DNA from: Croceitalea sp947503285
GTDB lineage: Bacteria > Bacteroidota > Bacteroidia > Flavobacteriales > Flavobacteriaceae
Assembly: GCF_036985505.1 (NCBI RefSeq)
Contig: NZ_BTGQ01000002.1
Coordinates: 930,001-994,000, forward strand
Direction: 5' to 3'
DNA: 64,000 nucleotides
The position numbers were made by a program, and so were the translations under genes. The notes under the pieces are model-generated. The model did not search any database. It was not told the origin of the DNA and worked only from the letters and a program-made list of their open reading frames with translations. The stretch's first letter is position 1. Every line of letters begins with the position of its first letter. Positions 18,168 through 26,746 of the stretch are shown piece by piece.

Positions 18168-18920
18168 ATGAAATCAGTAACAAGTATTTTATTTATCTGC
18201 GCATTTATTTTTAGCATGAATGCACAATCAGACTACTCCAAGTCGTTAAGCGGCGTAGAATGGGTCAAAATCGAATCTAAATCAGGAATTGTCTTAAAGA
18301 CCCACGACAAAAATGAACTGTTGATAAAAGTTTCATCAAGAAAGGCAAAATCAGAAAAAGCCAAGGGATTGAGGCTTGTCGGGGCAGGTGGCACCGACAA
18401 CACCGACGTCGGTTTTTACGTAGTTCAAGATGGCAATAACCTGCTCGTAAAAAACCTAAGAAGGTCTGATAAGGCTGAGATCTTTCTGCCAAAGACCCAA
18501 AATGTCTCAGTGACCAATTCTTGGAACGGCAATATCTACATTGAAGGTTTTTCCGGTGAAGTCGAAGCTAATGCCAACTTGAACGGCGGCCTAAAAATGG
18601 TCAATCTTTCAGGCCCCGTAACGGCATATTCCCTAAATCAAGGGGTTGACGCTTCGTTCGAAAAAATCAGTAAAGACGCTCCAATCGTTATTCGAACCAC
18701 CAATGGGGAGATAGATGTGACTTTACCCGAAAATTCGGCCGCCGATATGGAACTCAGCTCATGGAACGGTGATATCTACACCAATTTTGACCTTAAGAGA
18801 CCAGATAAGGATGGCCTAAAATCGGTCTCTGGCAAAAACATCAAAGGTGCTATCAATGGCGGTGGGGCCGATATCAAATTAAAATCGACCAATGGCACTA
18901 TATATCTAAGAAAAAAATAA
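18168..18920 (+). CDS. DUF4097-family secreted beta-repeat protein
   Basis: A 250-residue protein with a signal peptide ending MNAQ (residue 19). The rest is the repetitive short-strand pattern of DUF4097, with NGNIYIEGF, NGEIDVTLPE, NGDIYTNFD and the final NGTIYLRKK. The repeats form a beta-helix-like, probably cell-surface or periplasmic protein of unknown function. It is cotranscribed with the ECF sigma/anti-sigma pair (19 bp after the anti-sigma), which is a common arrangement in Bacteroidota and suggests the envelope is what this system senses or protects. Confidence 0.88.
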   Translation: MKSVTSILFICAFIFSMNAQSDYSKSLSGVEWVKIESKSGIVLKTHDKNELLIKVSSRKAKSEKAKGLRLVGAGGTDNTDVGFYVVQDGNNLLVKNLRRSDKAEIFLPKTQNVSVTNSWNGNIYIEGFSGEVEANANLNGGLKMVNLSGPVTAYSLNQGVDASFEKISKDAPIVIRTTNGEIDVTLPENSAADMELSSWNGDIYTNFDLKRPDKDGLKSVSGKNIKGAINGGGADIKLKSTNGTIYLRKK

Positions 18921-18946
18921 GCAACCCAATCAAAAAACGAATAGTC

Positions 18947-19657
18947 ATGAAAAATTTACATTTACTTTTCGCCATCTGCTTTATTACAAGTGTGGCCTTT
19001 GGACAAAAGATTATTGAAAAGAACTTTGATTACAAGAATCAATACATTGAAATGAAAGTGCCTTTTGCCTCAGACATTGAAATTAAGACATGGGATAAAC
19101 CGACTGTTTTTTTCAAGGCCGAAATAAATACCAAAGACGACAAATACTTAAATCTCTATAAATTAGCTGTTTCAGAAGGCACCAATACCATTTCCATTGA
19201 ATCGGAACCCAAAAAAGTATTTGAGGCCTTTCACGAAGAACGCAACAAATATTCTTCAGAAAACAGGTACTATTTTAGAAGAAACGAAATGTATGAGTTC
19301 AATTATGTGTTGTACGTACCAAAGAATTCGCAATTCAAGGTCAGTAGTATTAATGGCAGTATGAAGTCAGAACAAATCTACGGGGATTTTACCGCTGAAT
19401 TGATCAACGGTAATATCGACATCAAAGATTATTCGGGCAAACTTGACCTCAGCACCATCAATGGGGAAATTGACGTCAACGTATCAAACGCATCCTTCAC
19501 CGCTGAGACCGTACATGGCGATATTTATGCCGACGAGAACTTAAGCATTGTTGCCCATGATCGGAATGTTGGTCAAAAGGTGGAAAGTGAAAGTACTGAT
19601 TTCAACAATAGACTGAAATTGAACACCGTTAATGGAAACATGTATTTAAGAAAATAA
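18947..19657 (+). CDS. DUF4097-like secreted protein, second copy
   Basis: A 236-residue protein with a signal peptide (ending AFGQ) and the same fold features as the gene before it: INGSMKSEQIYGD, INGNIDIKDYSG, INGEIDVNVSNASF, VHGDIYADE and the ending NGNMYLRK. Its sequence is clearly different from its neighbour, so it is an older paralogue and not a recent duplication. It is the last gene of the sigma operon; a strong hairpin terminator follows 27 bp after the stop. Confidence 0.85.
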   Translation: MKNLHLLFAICFITSVAFGQKIIEKNFDYKNQYIEMKVPFASDIEIKTWDKPTVFFKAEINTKDDKYLNLYKLAVSEGTNTISIESEPKKVFEAFHEERNKYSSENRYYFRRNEMYEFNYVLYVPKNSQFKVSSINGSMKSEQIYGDFTAELINGNIDIKDYSGKLDLSTINGEIDVNVSNASFTAETVHGDIYADENLSIVAHDRNVGQKVESESTDFNNRLKLNTVNGNMYLRK

Positions 19658-19683
19658 AAAGTTGATTTTTTGAAGATACTATG

Positions 19684-19710
19684 AAAGGCACGTTGACCGT
19701 GCCTTTTTTA
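19684..19710 (+). terminator. Terminator of the ECF sigma operon
   Basis: The stem AAAGGCACG/CGTGCCTTT closes a 5-base loop TTGAC and continues into a T-run (19704-19709). A classic intrinsic terminator 27 bp after the second DUF4097 gene. Confidence 0.88.
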
Positions 19711-19764
19711 TTTACCGGTACAAACTTTATGTAATCTTTAATTTGTAATTTATCACCGGTAAAT
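19710..19764. repeat. Paired inverted ATTTACCGGT repeat before the plug-lipoprotein gene
   Basis: ATTTACCGGT (19710-19719) and its exact reverse complement ACCGGTAAAT (19755-19764) stand 35 bp apart and straddle the promoter region of the gene at 19774. Each contains the palindrome ACCGGT. The pair looks like two binding sites of one regulator, with a possible loop. The regulator is unknown. Confidence 0.5.
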
Positions 19765-19773
19765 AATTAAATC

Positions 19774-20178
19774 ATGAGAAAAAATCACGTTATCTTCCTT
19801 ACACTTGCCGTATTGTTCTTTTGTGCCTGTACCGCCTCAAAAAACTATAAGGCTCCCGATACAAGCTTACAGGAGGAATTGGATCAAAAAAACCGCGGCA
19901 ACGTTCCATTATTGGTTCAAATCAGGCAAAAGCCTGGGGTAATCTTAAAAAATGGCGTCCCATTTATTCAGAAGGCAGACAATTCAATTTCCCCTAACGG
20001 TAGCCAAGAACCGTTATACGTTTTAGATGATTTAATAGTAGGGAATTCTTTTGCCTCCATCGAAGATTTGGTCACGAATTTTATGGTCAAAAAAATTGAG
20101 ATCATCACAGGGCCTGAAGCGGCTTTCTATGGTACTAGGGGCTCACAAGGGGTCATTAAAATCGAAACACACAAATAA
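19774..20178 (+). CDS. Lipoprotein with a free-standing TonB plug-type domain
   Basis: A 134-residue lipoprotein; the signal ends FCACTASK with the lipid Cys near residue 17. The second half reads like the plug domain of TonB-dependent receptors: PLYVLDDLIVGNSFASIEDLV, KKIEIITGPEAAFYGTRGSQGVIKIET, which is the typical end of a SusC plug. There is no barrel and no STN or carboxypeptidase-like domain. Such plug-only proteins are rare and have no clear role; it might compete for or regulate TonB or a SusC partner. It precedes the GH16 gene by 25 bp, so the two are probably cotranscribed. Confidence 0.8.
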   Translation: MRKNHVIFLTLAVLFFCACTASKNYKAPDTSLQEELDQKNRGNVPLLVQIRQKPGVILKNGVPFIQKADNSISPNGSQEPLYVLDDLIVGNSFASIEDLVTNFMVKKIEIITGPEAAFYGTRGSQGVIKIETHK

Positions 20179-20203
20179 TCCATTCCCATTTTAGAATCGG
20201 TAA

Positions 20204-21088
20204 ATGCGGCGTATCCTATTCTTTACCTATCTGGTCTTATTTTTAGTTACGACTTTTTCAAGTTGCAGGGACAACGCGTCCAAGGTAACCGAAACTAGTA
20301 TTAAAGCCCCGACCCTAGAACAACAACGGTCACTTAATCAAAACAGGCAATGGAACCTAGTTTGGGAAGAAGAATTTGAAACCGACCTCTCAGATTGGAA
20401 TGTATGGCAAAGTGGGGCATTTAATAATGAAATTCAATATTATCGCCCAGAACAACTACAAATAAACGACGGCATCCTCACCATAAGTATCCAACGTGAA
20501 AAGATCATAGGGGCCAGCAACCCTTTTGATGCTTCTCCAAAAGAGTTTGAATACGTATCGGGTAGAATAGAAACCAAGACCACTTATGGCCCCTCTAATG
20601 CCGATGGCGAATCAGAATATCGTTTTATGGCACACATTAAAATGCCCCCAGGTAATGGTATGTGGCCTGCCTTCTGGTCGTATGGCAGTCCATGGCCAAC
20701 TAAAGGTGAAATAGACATCATTGAAGCTCGAGGTAACCTACCCATGGAATTTTCATCAAATATTTTCTATGGTGCGGAACCCAACATACCATTGACCAAT
20801 AGCGAAAATATCGTTGTTGAGCATGAAGTCGATGTCGATATCACTGCAGATTTCCATACGTATGAACTTATTTGGACGGCAAATAGTCTTGAAATAAAAT
20901 TCGATGGCGCAACCCTGCATAAATATACAGCCGACCCTACGAATTTCATCAGCTCCCTTTTTGGTCAAAAACAACAGCTTGTACTCAACACCGCCGTAGG
21001 TGGATTTTTCTTTCCAGATTCACCATCTACCACTTATGTCGACACTTCAAATATGCAAGTGGATTGGGTTCGGGTGTATAAACGTTAA
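20204..21088 (+). CDS. Glycoside hydrolase family 16 lipoprotein (laminarinase/beta-glucanase type)
   Basis: A 294-residue lipoprotein with lipobox TFSSC (Cys near residue 21). The GH16 domain covers about 50-293. The catalytic core reads GEIDIIEARG, with the ExDxxE triad of nucleophile, helper and acid/base. Tryptophan-rich glycan-binding segments are WPAFWSYGSPWP and the terminal VDWVRVYKR. The family splits beta-1,3/1,4-glucans such as laminarin, or galactans such as agar and carrageenan. The specific substrate cannot be fixed by eye, but the plain ExDxxE form suits beta-1,3-glucanase. No SusC/D pair sits beside it. Confidence 0.93.
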   Translation: MRRILFFTYLVLFLVTTFSSCRDNASKVTETSIKAPTLEQQRSLNQNRQWNLVWEEEFETDLSDWNVWQSGAFNNEIQYYRPEQLQINDGILTISIQREKIIGASNPFDASPKEFEYVSGRIETKTTYGPSNADGESEYRFMAHIKMPPGNGMWPAFWSYGSPWPTKGEIDIIEARGNLPMEFSSNIFYGAEPNIPLTNSENIVVEHEVDVDITADFHTYELIWTANSLEIKFDGATLHKYTADPTNFISSLFGQKQQLVLNTAVGGFFFPDSPSTTYVDTSNMQVDWVRVYKR

Positions 21089-21092
21089 TGGA

Positions 21093-21500
21093 TCACAAAG
21101 AAATAGTAACTGTTTTATCAGCTTTTACCTCAAAGGCACATTCCTTGAATTTCGGGGGACCAAAAGTTTTCATTTTAGCGTTGGAAAAAGCCACCTTCTC
21201 TTTTGGTATGCCCAACCAGTTGGTATCTAACTCGTCATTTGCATTTTCATCGTAAAAAATGGCTATGGCATACTCACCGGTGGGTATATCGTCTAAAAGT
21301 AAGCTAGTCGTACCCGTATTCGCTTCAGCAGAAACAAAACTGTAGACCTTATCAAACTTTAAAAAGGCATCTTGACTATTGTATAATGCTATGCTGATTT
21401 TTCCCGACGAAGAGGGTACCTTTTCGACATTGACATTGATTTGATGTTGTGCTAAACCCAAGACCGGAATCAGCATTAATACGAGCAAAAATTTCTTCAT
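21093..21500 (-). CDS. DUF2141 secreted protein
   Basis: A 135-residue protein with a signal peptide ending GLAQ. The body carries the family mark, YAIAIFYDENANDELDTNWLGIPKEKVAFSN, where a lumenal DxNxNxxxD-like loop may bind a cation. DUF2141 proteins are common, secreted and uncharacterised. It converges with the GH16 gene, whose stop is only 5 bp away. A minus-strand -7 element TAATTTTG stands at 21542-21549. Confidence 0.88.
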   Translation of the reverse strand: MKKFLLVLMLIPVLGLAQHQINVNVEKVPSSSGKISIALYNSQDAFLKFDKVYSFVSAEANTGTTSLLLDDIPTGEYAIAIFYDENANDELDTNWLGIPKEKVAFSNAKMKTFGPPKFKECAFEVKADKTVTISL

Positions 21501-21575
21501 AGTGATAACTTCATCAACAATTATGCTAAACTAAAAATTCTCAAAATTAGTATTGGAAACAATTGTTTTTTTTAA

Positions 21576-21974
21576 CTATTCCTTGACTAAATCCTGAAAC
21601 AACAAATGCGATTGAATACTATCACTAAGATTGATATAGAGCAGTAAGCTATCATGGTGCAGTAACCTTATTTTCGGTTGTTTTAAATCATCTACAAAAA
21701 CGGATACTTCCGCATTACTTAATGAATCTTTAAAAATTCCTTTTTCCTTCGTCAACCATGAAAATCCACTTTTTCGCTCCATCTTGGGTAACTTTTCAAC
21801 CCATGAGACGCTGTCGATTTCTGAAAAAGGTATGCGTTGTTTATAAATTCCGGAAACTACTTGAAAATGATCCTCTTCAAAAGTTGTCCAATTCTTGTAA
21901 TGTAGCACGAATGCGAATACACAAATTACCAAGGTAAAAATTACAACGCCGTTCCAAAATAGATTCTTCTTCAT
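21576..21974 (-). CDS. Small membrane-anchored protein of unknown function
   Basis: A 132-residue protein I do not recognise. It has one N-terminal membrane helix (about 8-25, VVIFTLVICVFAFVL) and a soluble domain of alternating strands (FQVVSGIYKQRIPFSEIDSVSWVEKL), which looks like a bacterial PH-like fold of the type in small membrane proteins. Charged and hydrophobic residues are balanced, and codon use is like the neighbours. It is on its own transcript, facing away from the gene at 22096. Function unknown. Confidence 0.7.
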   Translation of the reverse strand: MKKNLFWNGVVIFTLVICVFAFVLHYKNWTTFEEDHFQVVSGIYKQRIPFSEIDSVSWVEKLPKMERKSGFSWLTKEKGIFKDSLSNAEVSVFVDDLKQPKIRLLHHDSLLLYINLSDSIQSHLLFQDLVKE

Positions 21975-22095
21975 AAACCACGATTATCCAACCTTGAAAT
22001 TACGATTAAAAATGAATAAGATAATGTTTTACCAAGAAGCCCATGTTTTCGAATATCCATTATATTTAACGCGATAACCATTCTATCCATACGTT

Positions 22096-22653
22096 ATGAA
22101 AATGAAGAAGCTAAGAATCAAAACAGATCGCATTCTGGGTATATCGGCTATGATCATCAGTATTCTTACACTAGCCATTTTTATCTACCAAACCGATATC
22201 ATGAGGGTACAGAGCAAACTGTCGGTTAAACCAAGATTGGATTTTACCACGAATGAGGGAGGAAATGATTCCATCGTTTATTTACAGCAGGTTCTTCAGA
22301 ATAAAGGTTTGGGACCCGCTATTATAGACTCCATTTATTTTAATTATCAAGGCAAATACTATCCTTTGAATATTGAAAAATTGCTAAAAGAGCAGGCGCC
22401 AAAAACTTTGGAATATGGCTATCTTTCACAACACGCTACCTTAGGTAAAGGGAGTACTTTACTGCCGGGCGAAGAACAAAGTATATTTACCTATAAAATA
22501 CCTGAAAAACATTTGGATAGTTTGCTGAACTACCTCGATATCAGCTTAGAGGGCGATTCCCCTTTCCCTATTGAGGTGATATACACCTCAATTTATGAAG
22601 ATGAGCGATGGAAGGTCTATGATAATAAAAGTGAACCTGTAAAATTAGACTGA
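22096..22653 (+). CDS. Membrane-anchored protein of unknown function
   Basis: A 185-residue protein with a single N-terminal membrane helix (about 13-31, ILGISAMIISILTLAIFIYQ). The rest is a beta-rich extracytoplasmic domain whose core reads QNKGLGPAIIDSIYFNYQGKYY. I do not recognise a family with certainty, though N-anchored domains of this kind are common in Bacteroidota. It precedes the S41 peptidase gene by about 70 bp. Confidence 0.7.
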   Translation: MKMKKLRIKTDRILGISAMIISILTLAIFIYQTDIMRVQSKLSVKPRLDFTTNEGGNDSIVYLQQVLQNKGLGPAIIDSIYFNYQGKYYPLNIEKLLKEQAPKTLEYGYLSQHATLGKGSTLLPGEEQSIFTYKIPEKHLDSLLNYLDISLEGDSPFPIEVIYTSIYEDERWKVYDNKSEPVKLD

Positions 22654-22726
22654 AACCAGCAGTCTGAATCAATCTTAATTGTTGTAAAACCCGTATCTTT
22701 TGACTTCAATCAAAACGACTACCAAT

Positions 22727-25700
22727 ATGGCAATTATGAAATCAGGGCTTTACAACAAAAGTGCCTTAGCAGTTCTACTATTCATTCTATACTGTTTTTC
22801 AGGGTTTTCGCAGACCGAGACCAAGCTCATGCAACAACCTGCTTTGAGCAATGACAAAATTGCATTTATATATGCTGAAGATTTGTGGGTAGCTGATCGA
22901 GATGGTTCCAATCCAAAACGTTTGACCATCGATGAGGGTGTGGAATCAAGTCCGATATTTTCGCCTGACGGTAGCATGATTGCTTTTAACGCTGAATATG
23001 ATGGCAATTCCGATGTATTTATCGTCTCTGTAAATGGGGGCATTCCAAAAAGATTGACCTGGCACCCTTACAATGATTTGGTCCGTGATTTTTCGCCCGA
23101 TGGCAAAAGGGTATTATTTGCCTCAAGACGTAACTCACATACCAACAGGTACTTTCAGCTATACACTGTTTCCATAGATGGTGGTGCGACAACCCAATTA
23201 GACATTCCAAATGCATTTTGGGCATCTTATTCAGATGATGGAAAACATATCGCCTACACGACTATCTATGATACCTTTAACCAGTGGAAACACTATCGAG
23301 GGGGTACTATTTCACGTATTTGGATCTACAATACCGAGACCCACAAGGTAGTTGAAATACCTAAACCTGAAGGCGGTAGCAACGATACCCAACCACAATG
23401 GGCTGGGGATACCGTTTATTTTAGAAGCGATCGTGATGGAGAATTCAACTTGTTCAGTTATACTGTTAAAGACAAAAAAGTAGAAAAGCTTACGGATTAC
23501 AACGACTTTCCGGTAATAAATGCAAAAGCGCATAATAACACGATCATCTATGAACATGCCGGAACACTTCATATGTATGATATCATTTCTGGAAACGATA
23601 CAAAATTGACCTTGAACATTGCAACCGATTTGTTGGAATTGCGTGAACGGTACGTTTCTGGACAGCGTTACGTGCGCTCCGGAAACATTTCTCCTTCCGG
23701 TGCAAGGGTAGTATTGGATTTTAGGGGAGATATTGTAACCATTCCTGCTAAAAAAGGTGATGTGAAAAACCTCACCCAGACTACAGACACCCATGAAAAA
23801 TTTCCAGCTTGGTCTCCTGATGGTAAATCGATCGCCTATTTTTCTGATGCTTCTGGGGAGTACACCATGCACATCAAGAACACTACCAATGACAATATCA
23901 AGAACATCAAGTTAAACGGTACTGGTTTTTACGGAAATATCCATTGGGCTCCGAACAGCAAAAAAGTGAGTTATGTAGACAATGGTCGTAACCTTTATGT
24001 CACTGACATAACTACCTCAAAAACAGTCAAAATAGCACAAGATGAAATGTTTTTCCCTGGGGATATCAGAGAACTTTTCAGTGATTGGTCTTTTGATTCC
24101 AACTGGATAGCGTACACCAAGATCATAGACACCAACTTTGAAAAAGCGTATTTGTATTCGCTTTCAGAAAACAAATCTTATGAACTAACTGATGGGCTTT
24201 CAAATGTTACAAGCCCTATATTCGATCCTAGTGGAAAATATGCATACCTCATTGCATCTACCGATGCAGGGCCTTTGGTCAACTGGTTTGATCAATCAAA
24301 TGTTGATAAGGTACTGACCACATCCATTTATATGATTACACTTCAAAAAGAAGTTACCTCGCCGCTTAAAAAAGAGAATGATGAAGAAAAGGGTGACGAA
24401 AATGGGAGTAAAGATGAAACAAAGGATAAAAAGGATGATGAAAGTGAAAAAACATTGCAGATAGATTGGAAGGGTATTCAAAACCGAATGCTCGCCTTAC
24501 CCATTGAAACTGGGGTTTATAGTGAGTTAAATGCCGTAGCCGAGGGAGAACTCTACTATTTATCATCTTCGTTTCATAATTCCGAATCACACCTTTATAA
24601 ATTCACCTTTAAAGACAGAAAGGCAGAAGAACTTTTACCATTGAACTATTATGAAGTTTCTGGCAACGGAAAGAAAATGTTCTATAATAGTGGTGGGTCG
24701 TGGTTTGTTTCAGACATTGGTAAGAAATCAGAGAATGGACCATTAAATCTTGATGGCATTTCAGTTAAGATCAACCCGCGGGACGAATGGGAAAACATTT
24801 TCAATGAAGCATGGCGTGTAAACCGAGATTATTTTTATGATCCGGGCATGCATGGTGTGGATTGGAATGCTATGAAAGCGAAGTACCAGCCCCTAATTGC
24901 CCACGCATCTTGCAAAGACGATGTTTACCGAGTAATGCAATGGATGTTCAGTGAGCTAGCTGTGGGGCATCACCGTTTTGGCAATGATGGAGACGAACTA
25001 AATAACCCAGAGCGCATACCTGGCGGACTTTTAGGTGCAGATTATAAAATACATAACAATCGGTATCAAATCACTAAAATCTATGGGGGACTTAATTGGA
25101 CGCCAGATTTAAAATCACCCCTTACCGAACCCGGGGTCACTGTTTCCGTTGGGGACTATATCATTGCCGTCAATGGAAAAAATGTTTCTGGCACTGATAA
25201 TTTCTACAGTTTCTTTGAAAATACGGCCAATACATTGGTTGACCTTAAAGTTAGTACAAAAGCAGACGGAAGCGGCGCTAGAACGTATCAGGTAACCCCT
25301 TTAAGAACCGAATGGGCCATTAGAAATAGGGATTGGGTCGAAGGCAATATGCGAAAAGTACATGAGGCCACCAATGGCCAAGTAGCCTATGTTTATGTGC
25401 CGAATACTACAACGGCCGGTTTCGAGTATTTTAAGCGCTATTTTTATCCCCAAGCCAATAAAAAAGCCATTATTATAGATGAACGCTTCAATGGTGGCGG
25501 ACAACTTGCCGATTATTACATTGACATTTTAAAAAGACCCGTTCAAGCGTATTGGAATTTTAGGTATGGTCAAGATTTAAAATCCCCAAGTGCTTCCATT
25601 CAAGGGCCTAAAGTGATGTTGATAGATGAGACCGCCGGTTCGGGCGGTGATTATTTACCATGGATGTTCAGAAAGTTTAAAATGGGTACCCTGGTTGGTA

Positions 25701-25981
25701 AACGCACCTGGGGAGGACTTGTCGGAGTCTTGGGGTATCCTGAATTTATCGATGGTGGTGTAGTAACCGCCCCGAACGTTGCTTTTTATACCGAAAACGG
25801 GTTTCGAGTTGAAAATGAAGGCGTACCACCAGATGTAGAGGTGGAACAATGGCCTGAACAAGTTATTAAAGGTCAAGATCCACAATTGGAAAAAGCCATT
25901 GAGATTGTGATGAAACAGTTAAAGGAAAATCCACCAAAAACAATGGAGCGCCCTGCATATCCTGACAAAACCAAAAACTAA
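22727..25981 (+). CDS. Tricorn-type S41 family peptidase
   Basis: About 1085 residues, secreted. A signal peptide ends GFSQ. A beta-propeller (about 35-340) with SPDGKxxxF-type blades is followed by a second propeller part (about 340-650) and a Lys/Glu-rich insert (KKENDEEKGDENGSKDETKDK). Then come a helical region with WMFSELAVGHHRFGNDGDE, a PDZ domain (about 800-890), and the core catalytic domain with DETAGSGGDYLPW (Ser972), the tricorn nucleophile. The conserved His is present, but the residue before it is Gly where tricorn has Ser, if my eye alignment holds. The start is at ATG 22727 or 22736; both leave the signal peptide intact. Confidence 0.93.
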   Translation: MAIMKSGLYNKSALAVLLFILYCFSGFSQTETKLMQQPALSNDKIAFIYAEDLWVADRDGSNPKRLTIDEGVESSPIFSPDGSMIAFNAEYDGNSDVFIVSVNGGIPKRLTWHPYNDLVRDFSPDGKRVLFASRRNSHTNRYFQLYTVSIDGGATTQLDIPNAFWASYSDDGKHIAYTTIYDTFNQWKHYRGGTISRIWIYNTETHKVVEIPKPEGGSNDTQPQWAGDTVYFRSDRDGEFNLFSYTVKDKKVEKLTDYNDFPVINAKAHNNTIIYEHAGTLHMYDIISGNDTKLTLNIATDLLELRERYVSGQRYVRSGNISPSGARVVLDFRGDIVTIPAKKGDVKNLTQTTDTHEKFPAWSPDGKSIAYFSDASGEYTMHIKNTTNDNIKNIKLNGTGFYGNIHWAPNSKKVSYVDNGRNLYVTDITTSKTVKIAQDEMFFPGDIRELFSDWSFDSNWIAYTKIIDTNFEKAYLYSLSENKSYELTDGLSNVTSPIFDPSGKYAYLIASTDAGPLVNWFDQSNVDKVLTTSIYMITLQKEVTSPLKKENDEEKGDENGSKDETKDKKDDESEKTLQIDWKGIQNRMLALPIETGVYSELNAVAEGELYYLSSSFHNSESHLYKFTFKDRKAEELLPLNYYEVSGNGKKMFYNSGGSWFVSDIGKKSENGPLNLDGISVKINPRDEWENIFNEAWRVNRDYFYDPGMHGVDWNAMKAKYQPLIAHASCKDDVYRVMQWMFSELAVGHHRFGNDGDELNNPERIPGGLLGADYKIHNNRYQITKIYGGLNWTPDLKSPLTEPGVTVSVGDYIIAVNGKNVSGTDNFYSFFENTANTLVDLKVSTKADGSGARTYQVTPLRTEWAIRNRDWVEGNMRKVHEATNGQVAYVYVPNTTTAGFEYFKRYFYPQANKKAIIIDERFNGGGQLADYYIDILKRPVQAYWNFRYGQDLKSPSASIQGPKVMLIDETAGSGGDYLPWMFRKFKMGTLVGKRTWGGLVGVLGYPEFIDGGVVTAPNVAFYTENGFRVENEGVPPDVEVEQWPEQVIKGQDPQLEKAIEIVMKQLKENPPKTMERPAYPDKTKN

Positions 25982-25983
25982 CC

Positions 25984-26742
25984 TTGGATTTCAACAATAA
26001 AAAAGTCTTAATTACAGGAGCCTCTAGAGGTATTGGTAAAGCTACTGCCCTGGCTTTTGCCGAAAAAGGCGCGACTATCGGTATTAACTTTCGAAGTAAT
26101 GTGGAAGAGGCACAAAAAACGCTTGCCGAATTGCCCGGTTCAGGGCATCAATTGTTTCAAGGCGATATTTCAGAAAAAGAAAATTGCCAAGGCTTGGTCA
26201 ATGACTTTGTAAAAGCCTATGGCCAATTGGACGTTTTGGTCAACAACGCAGGCATCTCCATTTTTCATGAAATCGATACCGTTGATTTTGAGCATTGGGC
26301 CCAAGCTTGGGAAGGCACCTTCAAAACCAATCTTTTTGCCGCGGCCAACATGACCTATTGCGCAGTGCAAGCCATGCTAAAAACCGGTGGGGGGCGTATT
26401 GTGAATGTTTCTTCCCGGGGCGCTTTTCGAGGCGAACCTACCAAACCAGCCTACGGGGCCAGCAAAGCTGCTTTAAATGCCATGACACAATCCCTGGCAA
26501 AAAAATTGGCGCCACATCATATCTACTTGGGTGTTGTTGCCCCAGGTTTTACCGAAACCGAGATGGCTGCTGCTACCTTAACCCCGGTCGAACGTGAAAA
26601 CCTAATGCGCGAATCGCCTTTTAAGCGTATGGCACAACCTAAAGAAGTAGCCCACGCTATTCTCTTTTTAGCTTCGAAAGGCGCCGAATATGCGTCGGGC
26701 ACTATCATTGATGTGAATGGGGCAAGTTATTTAAGAAATTAA
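25984..26742 (+). CDS. Short-chain dehydrogenase/reductase (SDR)
   Basis: A 252-residue classical SDR with the Rossmann motif TGASRGIGKA, the NNAG motif (VLVNNAGISIFHE), the catalytic Ser and the YGASKAA motif (Tyr-x3-Lys), and an end of the ASGTIIDVNGASYLRN type, like 3-oxoacyl-ACP reductases and glucose dehydrogenases. The start is TTG at 25984, 2 bp after the peptidase stop; no other start is available because an in-frame stop lies just upstream. It is cotranscribed with the peptidase or begins inside it. Substrate unknown. Confidence 0.9.
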   Translation: MDFNNKKVLITGASRGIGKATALAFAEKGATIGINFRSNVEEAQKTLAELPGSGHQLFQGDISEKENCQGLVNDFVKAYGQLDVLVNNAGISIFHEIDTVDFEHWAQAWEGTFKTNLFAAANMTYCAVQAMLKTGGGRIVNVSSRGAFRGEPTKPAYGASKAALNAMTQSLAKKLAPHHIYLGVVAPGFTETEMAAATLTPVERENLMRESPFKRMAQPKEVAHAILFLASKGAEYASGTIIDVNGASYLRN

Positions 26743-26746
26743 CAGT

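Noticed and set aside
23312..23872. 186-codon frame antisense to the S41 peptidase gene
   Set aside because: It lies wholly within a strong propeller-coding region and has no signal, domain or promoter of its own.
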